From contig CAYWFP010000047.1 of assembly GCA_964457365.1 (NCBI GenBank), positions 1 to 30,591 of the forward strand: DNA of 30,591 nt, read 5' to 3'. This DNA comes from CAYWFP01 sp964457365. Lineage in GTDB: Bacteria; Planctomycetota; SZUA-567. The notes under the pieces are model-generated. The model was not told where the DNA came from, ran no database searches, and saw nothing but the letters and a program-made list of their open reading frames with translations. Shown piece after piece: positions 1 through 7,539 of this stretch (positions are counted from its first letter, which is position 1; each line of letters opens with the position of its first letter). The position numbers were made by a program, and so were the translations under genes.

Positions 1-75
1 GGAGCCGGGGCAGTCAATCAAGGCTCACGGGAGCCATGCACCTTGCGGATCCCCGTGAACGCCTACCTCCTTTTT
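1..75 (+). ncRNA. possible 3' end of a structured RNA, perhaps 6S RNA (partial, cut by window edge)
   Basis: No protein frame fits here. The stretch can fold in competing ways: GGCTC (22-26) with GAGCC (31-35), GAGCC (2-6) with GGCTC (22-26), or TCACGGG (25-31) with CCCGTGA (52-58). It ends in CGCCTACCTCC followed by five T (71-75), which looks like a transcript 3' end. The GCCTACC ending and the CCGGGGCAGTCAATCAA segment remind me of the 3' half of some 6S RNAs, but that is memory, not a search. The 5' half would lie left of the window. It could instead be the tail of another RNA or plain intergenic DNA. Confidence 0.27.
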
Positions 76-88
76 ACACGTCCTTAAC

Positions 89-117
89 TTGACGCTGACG
101 GCATTTTGTTCTACGCT
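89..117 (+). promoter_or_regulatory. sigma-70-like promoter for the gene at 124
   Basis: TTGACG (89-94) and TACGCT (112-117) are separated by 17 nt. The -10 keeps the three most conserved positions (TA...T). The expected start point, about 7 nt past the -10, falls on or next to the ATG at 124, so the message may have almost no leader. Confidence 0.5.
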
Positions 118-123
118 TGCGGC

Positions 124-549
124 ATGTGCGCGAGTAAACATCCGACCACCGCAATCACCGCCGCCGACCTGACCAAGGCCCTCCGCGACGCCTTTGTCGA
201 CGAGGTGCGCCACAAGCTCGACAAACCCGAGGTGCAGATCCGTTTTACTGATCGCCGCCGTCTGATCTTTCATAACGTCGCGCTCTTCCGTTCCGAAAGC
301 TGTTTCCACGAGGGGGTCGAAATACAACAGGAACTGGAACTCTTCGAGGCCGAGATGATCGAGGAGAGTTGGCTTATCGACGAGGCGCTTAACGCCACTC
401 GCCCCGACGGGCACGAGAAATGGGACGAGGAGGAGGCCGAGATGGGCGTACGCAAGAAGAGCTACATTCACGTCCATCTCAACTGCCTCGAATGGAACTT
501 CGACATCGTCTGCGAATCCTTCCAACTCGCCAAACCCAAGGACGAATAG
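124..549 (+). CDS. hypothetical acidic protein, 141 aa
   Basis: I do not recognise a family. The product is soluble-looking, with no signal peptide or membrane segment. It is rich in Glu and Asp (for example EIQQELELFEAEMIEE and KWDEEEAEM) with scattered Cys, His and Trp, and an alpha/beta pattern is plausible. I chose the ATG at 124. The frame also allows a TTG at 106, but that lies inside the promoter just upstream. No clear Shine-Dalgarno precedes 124, in keeping with a leaderless or very short-leader message. A competing reading on the other strand (25-591) has a less protein-like composition and no promoter, so I took it as a shadow. The downstream gene psd has its own promoter, so this is probably a single-gene transcript. 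Confidence 0.6.
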   Translation: MCASKHPTTAITAADLTKALRDAFVDEVRHKLDKPEVQIRFTDRRRLIFHNVALFRSESCFHEGVEIQQELELFEAEMIEESWLIDEALNATRPDGHEKWDEEEAEMGVRKKSYIHVHLNCLEWNFDIVCESFQLAKPKDE

Positions 550-584
550 CCGCCGCCCACGGCCAAGACGATACCGCGCGCGGC

Positions 585-613
585 TTGACATTCGCCCCCG
601 CCCTACCTATCCT
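585..613 (+). promoter_or_regulatory. strong sigma-70-like promoter for psd-pssA
   Basis: A perfect TTGACA (585-590) is followed after 17 nt by TATCCT (608-613). The predicted start is near 620, giving a leader of about 36 nt before the psd ATG at 656. It is the best -35/-10 pair in the window. Confidence 0.65.
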
Positions 614-655
614 CGATAAGCGCAAGATAAACCGCATGTTACGGAGAGGAACCGG

Positions 656-1336
656 ATGTTCCGGATCACCCCGATGGGGATGCGCGAAACGTTGTTCGCC
701 TTTCTGTTCTGCGGCGGCGCGATCGCTTTGCTGCTGCTGCTTTCGCACGCCTGGCAACGGCCGGAACTCTCGTGGTGGGCCTTCCTGCCGGCGGCGCTGC
801 TGCTCTTCGTCTGCTATTTCTTCCGCGACCCCGTACGCGTCCCGCCTGAGAACCCGAACGCGCTGGTCAGCCCCGCCGACGGCCGGGTGACGCATATCGA
901 GGAGGTGGAGGCGCCGGAGTTTCTGGGCGGCAAGGCGTTGCGTATTAGCATTTTCCTCAGCATCTTCGACGTGCATCTCAACCGCGCGCCCTTCGCTGGC
1001 CGCGCCACCCATAAACTGTACAAGAAGGGCGAGTTTCTCAACGCCATGAGCGCCGACTCGGGCCATCGCAACGAGATGCACGACGTCGGCTTCACTTGTG
1101 ACGATCCGCGCCTGCCGAAATTCCTGGTGCGCCAGATCGCCGGCCTGATCGCCCGCCGCATCGTCTGCCTGCTCGAGGACGGTCAGGCCGTCGAGCGAGG
1201 CGAGCGCATCGGCATGATCAAGTTCGGCTCGCGGACGGATCTCTTCCTTCCCGCCGGCACCGCGATCGATATCCAGCTTCGGGTGGGTCAGACCGTGCGC
1301 GCGGGAGCGACCGTGTTGGGGGTCCTGCGCGGATGA
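656..1336 (+). CDS. psd: phosphatidylserine decarboxylase proenzyme, short membrane-anchored type
   Basis: It converts phosphatidylserine to phosphatidylethanolamine at the inner membrane. At 226 aa it has the short form, close to the archaetidylserine-decarboxylase-related class. Two hydrophobic segments lie at about residues 9-28 and 41-60. Then come the family motifs PADGRV and DVHLNRAP, and near the C-terminus FGSRTDLFLP. The Gly-Ser bond of that last motif is the expected self-cleavage site, with the Ser becoming the pyruvoyl group (family knowledge). The ATG at 656 follows GGAGAGGA (643-650) at 5 nt. The stop overlaps the start of pssA (ATGA), so the enzyme making the substrate and the one consuming it are translationally coupled. 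Confidence 0.93.
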   Translation: MFRITPMGMRETLFAFLFCGGAIALLLLLSHAWQRPELSWWAFLPAALLLFVCYFFRDPVRVPPENPNALVSPADGRVTHIEEVEAPEFLGGKALRISIFLSIFDVHLNRAPFAGRATHKLYKKGEFLNAMSADSGHRNEMHDVGFTCDDPRLPKFLVRQIAGLIARRIVCLLEDGQAVERGERIGMIKFGSRTDLFLPAGTAIDIQLRVGQTVRAGATVLGVLRG

Positions 1337-2238
1337 AACGCGTATCGCTGCTGCCGAGTCTGTTGACGCTGGGTAATTTCACCAGCGGCTTCGTCGCCAT
1401 CATCCTCTGTGTTCAGTCGATCCGCCTGCATGTCGTCGGCAACGACGTCGACAGTCAGAAACTGCTGGGCTACGCATGCTTCGCCATCTTCCTCGGCATG
1501 CTCTTCGACCTGCTCGACGGCCGCGTCGCGCGCATGACCGGCGCGGCCAGCCGTTTCGGCGGCGAACTCGACAGCCTCGCCGACATCTGCAGCTTCGGTA
1601 TCGCCCCGGCGATCGTCGTCGCGACGATGTGGATCCGCGTTCAGCCCGAGCAGGCCAAGTGGTGGAGCCTGGTGGTCATCTGCGGCATCGTCTACGGCTC
1701 CTGCGCGGCGCTGCGGCTGGCCCGTTACAACGTCGAGATGGGGTTGCGGCCCAAGAACTACTTTGTCGGCCTGCCCAGTCCCGGCGCCGCCGGCGCGGTG
1801 GTCAGCACCGTCCTGATGCTGCGCATCATCAACCGGGATCACGCCTATATCTTCCGGAACGCCGCCGATCTTTACCACCGGGTCGCCGGCACGCTGGGTT
1901 TTCTCGAGCGCTACGAGCCGCAGGTCTTCGGCATGTACCTCGTGGGGATCTATCTCCTGCTGATCGGGCTGCTGATGGTCTCGCGCTACCACTTCGTCCA
2001 CATGGCCAACCGTTACCTCGGCGGGCGGCGCGCCTTCACCACCTTGGTGCTGCTGGTCTTCATCCTCGCCTTCTTTTACATATACCCGCGTTTCACCCTC
2101 TTCGTCGGCTTCAACGGTTACGTTCTCTTCGGCGTCTTCGACAAACTCCGCCGCACGCTGCGACAGCGTCGCGGATTGGCGGGAGAGGCCGACGCCGTCG
2201 CCATGCCCGCGGGCGAAAGCGAGGAGAGCGAGGCGTGA
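1333..2238 (+). CDS. pssA: CDP-diacylglycerol--serine O-phosphatidyltransferase
   Basis: It joins CDP-diacylglycerol and L-serine to make phosphatidylserine, the substrate of the Psd encoded just upstream. The CDP-alcohol phosphatidyltransferase signature DG-x2-AR-x8-G-x3-D-x3-D is complete (from LLDGRVARMTG to GGELDSLAD, about residues 62-82). Several membrane helices follow, including hydrophobic runs near residues 108-125, 198-216 and 232-250. Its 301 aa is a little longer than the common 240-280 aa, with an Arg-rich cytoplasmic tail. It starts 4 nt inside psd and its own stop overlaps the next gene by GTGA, so psd, pssA and the following gene form one translational unit. Confidence 0.93.
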   Translation: MKRVSLLPSLLTLGNFTSGFVAIILCVQSIRLHVVGNDVDSQKLLGYACFAIFLGMLFDLLDGRVARMTGAASRFGGELDSLADICSFGIAPAIVVATMWIRVQPEQAKWWSLVVICGIVYGSCAALRLARYNVEMGLRPKNYFVGLPSPGAAGAVVSTVLMLRIINRDHAYIFRNAADLYHRVAGTLGFLERYEPQVFGMYLVGIYLLLIGLLMVSRYHFVHMANRYLGGRRAFTTLVLLVFILAFFYIYPRFTLFVGFNGYVLFGVFDKLRRTLRQRRGLAGEADAVAMPAGESEESEA

Positions 2239-2651
2239 CCGAAACGACGCGCAAGCGCTGGTACGCGGGCGGCCTGGCCTTCGCCTGCAAGGGATGCGGC
2301 CAGTGCTGCCGCGGTCCGGGAGGGTTCGTCTGGGTGGACCTGAACGAGGTCGACACGCTGGCCGAACACCTCCGGATGACGCGGGACGAATTCGCCAGGC
2401 GCTACGTCCGCCGCGTCGGCACCCGGCTGGCCCTGATCGACGCCGACGGAGAGGACTGCGTATTCCTGGGCGCCGACGGCAAGTGCGAAGTCTACGACGC
2501 ACGGCCGCATCAATGCCGCAACTACCCATGGTGGCCGGAGATCGTCGCCAGCCGCGAGCGCTGGGACGAGGAGGGCGAGTACTGCCCCGGCATCGGGCAG
2601 GGCAGGGTCCACGACGCGGAGACTATCGAACGACTCAAGAGCGAGCCGTAG
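2235..2651 (+). CDS. YkgJ-family CxxCxxCC protein (putative metal or Fe-S cluster binding)
   Basis: At 138 aa it begins with the family's N-terminal cysteine cluster CKGCGQCC (about residues 17-24). Further Cys follow in CVFLG, KCEVYDARPHQC and YCPG, the usual UPF0153/YkgJ layout that is thought to bind zinc or an iron-sulfur cluster. The biochemical role is not known. I chose GTG at 2235 because it overlaps the pssA stop (GTGA) and is preceded by GGAGAGCGAGG. It sits between pssA and ndk and is probably on the psd transcript. Confidence 0.85.
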   Translation: MTETTRKRWYAGGLAFACKGCGQCCRGPGGFVWVDLNEVDTLAEHLRMTRDEFARRYVRRVGTRLALIDADGEDCVFLGADGKCEVYDARPHQCRNYPWWPEIVASRERWDEEGEYCPGIGQGRVHDAETIERLKSEP

Positions 2652-2675
2652 ACAATCCGACAAGGGAGAGAACGC

Positions 2676-3152
2676 ATGGCATTCCAGAAGACCCTGATCA
2701 TCCTCAAACCAGACGCGGTGGCGCGCGGCCTGATCGGCCGCATCGTGGCGCGTTTCGAGGACAAGGGATTCAAGATTATCGGCATGAAGATAAGCAGGGT
2801 CGGCCTCGACACCGCCAGAAGACACTACGCCGAACACAAGGGTAAATCCTTTTACGACGGCCTGCTCAAATTCATCACCTCTGGCCCGGTGGTGCTGATG
2901 GTGGTCGAGGGCAAGAACGCGATTGCCATCTGCCGCAGGATGATGGGCAAGACCTTCGGCTCCGAGGCGGATCCGGGCACCATCCGCGGCGACTTCGGAT
3001 TGAGCAACCGCTTCAACCTCATCCACGGCAGCGACTCGCTCAAGAGCGCCAGGCGCGAGATCGCGCTCTACTTCAAGTCCTCGGAGTTGGTCAGGCACGA
3101 CAAGAACGATCTGGCGTGGGTTTACGACCTGAGCGAGAATCCGCCGATGTAG
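2676..3152 (+). CDS. ndk: nucleoside diphosphate kinase
   Basis: It transfers the gamma phosphate of ATP to NDPs through a phosphohistidine and balances nucleotide pools in the cytoplasm. The active-site histidine is visible in NLIHGSDS near residue 118, and the N-terminal TLIILKPDAVARGLIG is typical. The length of 158 aa is slightly above the common 140-150 aa, owing to a C-terminal tail (DLSENPPM) seen in some phyla. The ATG at 2676 follows AGGGAGAG. It is the last gene of the plus-strand group and faces the gene ending at 3186. The 33-nt convergent gap has no clear hairpin plus T-run. Confidence 0.95.
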   Translation: MAFQKTLIILKPDAVARGLIGRIVARFEDKGFKIIGMKISRVGLDTARRHYAEHKGKSFYDGLLKFITSGPVVLMVVEGKNAIAICRRMMGKTFGSEADPGTIRGDFGLSNRFNLIHGSDSLKSARREIALYFKSSELVRHDKNDLAWVYDLSENPPM

Positions 3153-3185
3153 GCGCGCGGTTGCGACCGTGCGGCCGGCGTTGCT

Positions 3186-4220
3186 TCAGATGCCGCTGAC
3201 GAACTTCTCCGCGATCTCCTGCGGATCCAATGCCGGTTGGGTGGGCAGCACCGTCTCCTCTGTCGGGCCGAGCTCTGCCGGCCACATCGCCACCTCGGCT
3301 TCTCCCGCCTGGCGGAACTTCGAGTAATAGACCGCCAGCCCCGCGGCGATGCGCCTTGATTCGTCGTCTCCCCCGCCGTGCAGCAGCACCAGGGCGCCGG
3401 GGCGTTCCTTGGTGACGAAGAAAAAGTCTCCGGGCGCACCAAGGCGCTTCAGATGATCGCCGTCGTCCTTGTTGCGGCTGGCGACGATCTTCACGCCCGG
3501 GGCGATGCGGATGTGCCGCCCCCACTTCAAAAGCTCCGCGTCACGGCCGTCCCAGTCGGGCTTGTGCCGCGCCAGTTCCTCCAGCCGCGCGCAATACCCC
3601 GGATCGGTCAGCAGGCACCCGCCGGCGGGCGTCGGATAATCCGCGATCCCGCAGTCTTTCGCCATCTGCATCTGCGGGGTCCGGGTCCGGCCGTGTAGAT
3701 CCAGCAGCTTTTCGCGCTCTACCCAGCCTTCGCGTTCGGGCAGCGTCGGCTCCCGCAGTTTCGCCGAGAGTGGTCGCAGGAGAAGCTTGCGCAAGCCAAG
3801 CGCGTCGAGCTCCCTGTCGATCAGCTTCCACGCGAAACGCGTCTGGCTCTTGCCGCGCTGCCCCAGAACCTCGCCGGTGGCCAGGAACGACGCGCCTTTT
3901 TCGCGCATCAGTGTCGCCGCCTGTTTCATCATATGCAGGTGGCAGTCGATACACGGGTTCAGCGTCTTGCCATGACCGTACTTCGGTTTCTTCGCCAGTT
4001 CGATCAGAATCGGCGAGAAATCCTCGCAGACGGCCTCTTTCGCGCCGAGCGCGAGAAAACGCTCTTCGATATCCTGCGCCACCGCTTCACGCGCTTCCTT
4101 GCCTTCGAAGACGTGGAGCGCGTGGTAGACGATCACGTGCAGGGACTGATCGACCAGCAGCCTCGTCGCCAGCATGCTGTCGAGTCCGCCGCTGGCCAGG
4201 ACGATACAACTTCGGGTCAT
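3186..4220 (-). CDS. PP-loop ATPase (tRNA thiolation type) fused to an NFACT-R-like domain
   Basis: The N-terminus has the PP-loop ATP pyrophosphatase motif SGGLDS (residues 10-15), as in ThiI and MnmA, which adenylate tRNA uridines for sulfur transfer. Cys90 and Cys93 (NPCIDC), Cys202 (GGCLLTD) and Cys210 could be the catalytic or metal-binding thiols. From about residue 237 the sequence (VKIVASRNKDDGDHL, then LAVYYSKFR) resembles the NFACT-R (DUF814) RNA-binding domain, which is reported fused to ThiI-like proteins in some bacteria. So it probably thiolates tRNA, but the position modified is unknown. I chose the ATG at 4220 because it overlaps the miaA stop (ATGA). Co-location with miaA fits a tRNA-modification role. 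Confidence 0.72.
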   Translation of the reverse strand: MTRSCIVLASGGLDSMLATRLLVDQSLHVIVYHALHVFEGKEAREAVAQDIEERFLALGAKEAVCEDFSPILIELAKKPKYGHGKTLNPCIDCHLHMMKQAATLMREKGASFLATGEVLGQRGKSQTRFAWKLIDRELDALGLRKLLLRPLSAKLREPTLPEREGWVEREKLLDLHGRTRTPQMQMAKDCGIADYPTPAGGCLLTDPGYCARLEELARHKPDWDGRDAELLKWGRHIRIAPGVKIVASRNKDDGDHLKRLGAPGDFFFVTKERPGALVLLHGGGDDESRRIAAGLAVYYSKFRQAGEAEVAMWPAELGPTEETVLPTQPALDPQEIAEKFVSGI

Positions 4221-5179
4221 TGCGCTTGCGCCTCCATCCCGTCCCAAAGCCCCGTCGCCCGCGCGGCCGTTTCCTGCGGCGATTCGTTCTCTGTCATCGG
4301 CAGCCACGTGCAGGGGAATTTGCGCAGCCATGTCAGCTGCGACTTAGCGAGATGCCGCGTGTTCTTTTTCAGCACGTCGACGGCGTCCTCCAGGTGCGCG
4401 TTCCCGTCGAAGTAACCGAAAAATTCCTTGTAGCCCACCGCCTGCAGCGGGACGCGGCTGAATGTACCGCGGTTATCGTAAACCATTCGCGCTTCGTCCA
4501 GGAGGCCGTTCTCGATCATCCGCTCGACCCGCGCATCGATGCGCTTGTACAGGACCTCCCGCGGCCAGTCCAGCGCGACCATGGCGAAGGGGTGCCGATA
4601 GGCCGGCGCCTCGTTGCTCGCGTGAAAGCCGGCCCATTCCCGCTGCTGCACGCTGAGCGGATTGCCGGTCAATTCGATCACCTCCAGTGCGCGGACGATA
4701 CGCCTCATGTCGTTGGGGTGGATCTTCGCCGCGGCTTGCGGATCCTGCTCCCGCAACCGCGCATGCAGCGCGGCGCTGCCGTGTTCCTGCGCATACGTTT
4801 TTAACTTCTCGCGCAGCGATGCATCCTCGCCCGGTCCTTGAAAGAGTCCTTCGAGCAATGTCTTGTAATAGAGCGCCGTGCCACCGGAAAGAATCGGCGC
4901 CTTGCCGGACGCGGAAGGCTTGTCGATCACGCTGTCGGCATACTCGACGTAGCGCGCGACGGTATACTCCTCGGTCGGTGCGGCCAGATCGATGCCGTAG
5001 TGTCTCACCGCCGCGCGGTCCGCTTCACGCGGCTTGGCCGTGCCGATATCGAGCCGGCGGTAGATCTTCATCGAGTCGACGGAGAGAATGGCCGCGCCGC
5101 TTGCCCGTGCGGCGGCGAGCGCGATTCGCCCCTTGCCGCTGGCGGTGGGGCCGATGAGGATGCGCAGAAACGGCGGCAT
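4217..5179 (-). CDS. miaA: tRNA dimethylallyltransferase
   Basis: It attaches a dimethylallyl group to N6 of A37 in tRNAs reading codons that start with U. At 320 aa it matches the family length. DSMKIYRRLDIGTAKP (about residues 35-50) corresponds to the conserved DSMQVYR-DIGTAKP segment, and VGYKEF and the C-terminal QLTWLRKFP are also typical. The P-loop reads GPTASGKG (residues 10-17). The usual Thr or Ser after the Lys is replaced by Gly, which is unexpected for this enzyme. The gene starts 3 nt after the mutL stop and overlaps the downstream thiolation gene by 4 nt. The mutL-miaA order is common in bacteria. Its substrate, dimethylallyl diphosphate, needs the isoprenoid pathway, part of which (dxs, ispA) lies elsewhere in this window. 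Confidence 0.92.
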   Translation of the reverse strand: MPPFLRILIGPTASGKGRIALAAARASGAAILSVDSMKIYRRLDIGTAKPREADRAAVRHYGIDLAAPTEEYTVARYVEYADSVIDKPSASGKAPILSGGTALYYKTLLEGLFQGPGEDASLREKLKTYAQEHGSAALHARLREQDPQAAAKIHPNDMRRIVRALEVIELTGNPLSVQQREWAGFHASNEAPAYRHPFAMVALDWPREVLYKRIDARVERMIENGLLDEARMVYDNRGTFSRVPLQAVGYKEFFGYFDGNAHLEDAVDVLKKNTRHLAKSQLTWLRKFPCTWLPMTENESPQETAARATGLWDGMEAQAQ

Positions 5180-5182
5180 GGG

Positions 5183-7009
5183 TCAGCTTCGACCGAATCG
5201 GGCGGCCAGTTCGTCCCACGCGAGCCGCACCGTGGTCGGTCGGCCGTGCGGGCAGGTCAATGGCTTCTTCGCCTCTTCGAGCTTCTCCAGCAGTCCCAGG
5301 CAGGCCGCCGGCGGAAGCGGCGTACCGAAGAGCACCGCCGCGCGGCAGGCCAACGACGCCAGCAGCTTGTCCCGCAGCGCGCTCATCGTTTCGGACGCCC
5401 CCTCAAGATCGTGCAACACGTCTCGGACAACCTGAGCGAGCGTGTTCGGTTTGACGATCTCCGGATGCGCGGTCACCGCCACGGCCTGGCCGTCGACGCG
5501 CTCGAGCGCGAAGCCGAATTCGCGCAAGAGCGGCAACGCCTCGTCCACGCGCGCGGCCTCGAAGACGGAGAGATCGATGCGTACCGGCGTCAGGATCTGC
5601 TGACTCAAGAGCGGCCGGTGACGATCCTGCAGCTTCTCGTAGTTCCAACGCTCGTGCAGCGCGTGCTGATCCACCAGCAAGAGCCCTTCCTCGTCCTCGA
5701 GGAGAAGATACTTCTCCCCCGCTTGCCCCAGAAAACGCCGCTTGCTCATCGGCATCTGCGGCAACGTTTGCTGGCGTTCTCCGTCGGCTTCCGTCGATGT
5801 CGGTTCCACGCGCTCGCGTGCCTCCGAGGGCGTCAGGACCGGGATATTCCTGCCGGCGGTCGGTTCAAGATGCGGCGCGGCGCGATACGTCTGCGGCGGT
5901 TCGGCCGCGCGGGTAGCCGGACCACCGAATCGTGATGATGCCGGCGGTGGCGGCGAGGAAGCCGGCTCGATTGATGTCGGAGCGGACGGAGCGCCGAAGC
6001 CGCCCGATTGCACCAGCGCACTTTCCACCGCGCGGCGGGCGCTGCCGCAGAGGAGGTTCTCGTTCTCGAAGCGGACCTCCTCCTTGGTCGGGTGAACGTT
6101 AACGTCGACCTGCTCGGGGTCGATCCGCAGGTACAGAACCGTGAACGGATAGCGCCGCGGCGGCAGGCTGCCGCGATACGCGTCGGCGATCACGCGGGCG
6201 AGGCCCGGATGCCGGATCCAGCGCCGGTTGAGGAAGAGATAGACCCCGCGGCTGTTGGGGCGACTCTCCGGCGGCGCGGCGGCAAAGCCTTCGATGGTCA
6301 GCGGACCGGCGGCGAAATCGACCACGCGCAGACGCGCGGCGAGCTGGTTGCCGAAGAGCGTGGCGATACGTTCGGCAAGCGAATTATGCGGCGGCAGATC
6401 CAGCGACGTGCCGCCGTTGTGAGTCAGGACGAATCCAACGCCCGGATGAGCCAGCGCCAGGCGAGTGATCGTCTCGCCGATGGCGGCGACCTCGGCCGAG
6501 GCGCTCTTGAGGAACTTGCGGCGCGCGGGGGTGTTGTAGAAGAGGTCGCGCACCTCGACGGTGGTGCCGCCGCGCGGAGGCGCCGGCGTTACGCGCAGGA
6601 TTTTGCCGCCTTCCATGACGAGCTGGTGCCCGGTCTGGGCATCGCGGGGAGCGCTGAGAAGATTCAGCCGGCTGATCGAGCCGATGCTCGGCAACGCCTC
6701 GCCGCGAAAGCCCATGGTGGTAATGTGAAAGATATCGTCGACGTCGGCGATCTTGCTCGTGGCGTGACGCTCCACCGCCCGGACCAGGTTTGCCTCGTCC
6801 ATGCCGCAGCCGTCATCGGTAACGCGGACAAGACGCTGCCCGCCCTGCTCGAGTTCGACCGCCACACGCGTGGCCCCCGCGTCGAGCGCATTCTCGGCGA
6901 GTTCTTTCACCACCGAGGCGGGGCGCTCGACCACCTCGCCGGCGGCGATCTTGTTCCGCACCACCTCGTGCAGCACGCGAATCCGGGGCGGATGAAGATC
7001 GGCGGTCAT
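5183..7009 (-). CDS. mutL: DNA mismatch repair protein MutL, endonuclease type
   Basis: MutL couples MutS mismatch recognition to strand incision. Its 608 aa carries the GHKL ATPase motifs ELAENALDAGA (about 36-46), DDGCGM (65-70) and TMGFRGEALPSIGSI (98-112). A Pro/Ala/Ser-rich linker spans about 335-420. The C-terminal domain has the endonuclease motif DQHALHERWNYE (447-458), which fits DQHA-x2-E-x4-E, plus SLACRAAV and CPHGRP (586-591), the other metal-site motifs. It should therefore nick DNA itself, as in bacteria without MutH (family knowledge). The ATG at 7009 follows CCGGAG. No mutS lies in the window. It follows a STAS gene by 40 nt and is probably on the same transcript. Confidence 0.96.
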   Translation of the reverse strand: MTADLHPPRIRVLHEVVRNKIAAGEVVERPASVVKELAENALDAGATRVAVELEQGGQRLVRVTDDGCGMDEANLVRAVERHATSKIADVDDIFHITTMGFRGEALPSIGSISRLNLLSAPRDAQTGHQLVMEGGKILRVTPAPPRGGTTVEVRDLFYNTPARRKFLKSASAEVAAIGETITRLALAHPGVGFVLTHNGGTSLDLPPHNSLAERIATLFGNQLAARLRVVDFAAGPLTIEGFAAAPPESRPNSRGVYLFLNRRWIRHPGLARVIADAYRGSLPPRRYPFTVLYLRIDPEQVDVNVHPTKEEVRFENENLLCGSARRAVESALVQSGGFGAPSAPTSIEPASSPPPPASSRFGGPATRAAEPPQTYRAAPHLEPTAGRNIPVLTPSEARERVEPTSTEADGERQQTLPQMPMSKRRFLGQAGEKYLLLEDEEGLLLVDQHALHERWNYEKLQDRHRPLLSQQILTPVRIDLSVFEAARVDEALPLLREFGFALERVDGQAVAVTAHPEIVKPNTLAQVVRDVLHDLEGASETMSALRDKLLASLACRAAVLFGTPLPPAACLGLLEKLEEAKKPLTCPHGRPTTVRLAWDELAARFGRS

Positions 7010-7049
7010 GGTCGCTCCGGCAGAATGGCGCGGGGGAACCGATGTCGGA

Positions 7050-7430
7050 TTACGTGGAGGAGGAGGCGTTCATCTGCTTCTGCGCTTCTTCGCGGGTTTC
7101 GGTGGCGAAAAGGCATTTCTCGGCGCCGTAGGGGTGCAGCAATCCCATCATCTGCAATACTTCTCTCACGTGCGGCTGCAGACCGGCGAGGATCAGTTTG
7201 CCCTGGTGCGAATGGACGATCTCCGTAGCGCTCAGGAGAAGTCCGCCGCCGGCGGAAGAGATGTGCGTGACGCCGCTCATGTCCAGAATGATGCGATACC
7301 GATCCTCTTCAAAGAGTTGATGAAGCGCCGCGTCGCAATCCTCGAAAGTAAACGCGTTGATCGCGCCGACGAGATTGATGCACCAGACACCGTTTTCGAG
7401 CTCGTTGATCTGAATAGTGATTTCGTTCAT
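7050..7430 (-). CDS. STAS-domain anti-sigma-factor antagonist (RsbV/SpoIIAA-like)
   Basis: A single STAS domain of 126 aa. The segment DMSGVTHISSAGGGLLL contains the SSAG loop whose serine is phosphorylated by RsbW-type kinases in this family. Unphosphorylated, such proteins sequester the anti-sigma kinase (family knowledge). A Ser/Thr tail (NASSST) ends the protein. I chose the ATG at 7430, preceded by GGGAGG. A GTG at 7445 is also in frame but lies at the predicted transcription start. It is separated from the other STAS gene by a terminator and has its own promoter, then continues into mutL, so it may be expressed independently of the kinase/phosphatase module. Confidence 0.88.
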   Translation of the reverse strand: MNEITIQINELENGVWCINLVGAINAFTFEDCDAALHQLFEEDRYRIILDMSGVTHISSAGGGLLLSATEIVHSHQGKLILAGLQPHVREVLQMMGLLHPYGAEKCLFATETREEAQKQMNASSST

Positions 7431-7451
7431 GGCTCTGCCTCCCACACGGTA

Positions 7452-7481
7452 AGTATACCGAAAAACCCTCCCGAATGTCAG
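7452..7481 (-). promoter_or_regulatory. promoter for the STAS-mutL transcript, embedded in a terminator
   Basis: On the minus strand CTGACA (7481-7476) is followed after 18 nt by TATACT (7457-7452), each matching consensus at five of six positions. The predicted start near 7445 gives a leader of about 15 nt that includes GGGAGG before the ATG at 7430. The -35 box sits almost entirely in the loop of the terminator hairpin at 7461-7491. Confidence 0.5.
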
Positions 7482-7491
7482 GAGGGTTTTT
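7461..7491 (-). terminator. bidirectional rho-independent terminator
   Basis: AAAAACCCTCC (7461-7471) pairs perfectly with GGAGGGTTTTT (7481-7491) around a 9-nt loop. The A tract on one side and T tract on the other allow termination in either direction. Read on the minus strand it ends the rsbU-rsbW-STAS transcript, 48 nt after the STAS stop. Confidence 0.82.
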
Positions 7492-7539
7492 GCGAAAGAA
7501 GGGAATTTTGTTAAATGTTACCAAGAGTGCAAATAAACG

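Noticed and set aside
25..591. 188-codon minus-strand frame at the left edge
   Set aside because: It overlaps the plus-strand gene at 124, which has a promoter and a more protein-like sequence. I keep some doubt because neither has a known family.
3153..3185. Terminator between the convergent ndk and PP-loop genes
   Set aside because: GC-rich, but no stable hairpin followed by a T-run can be drawn.
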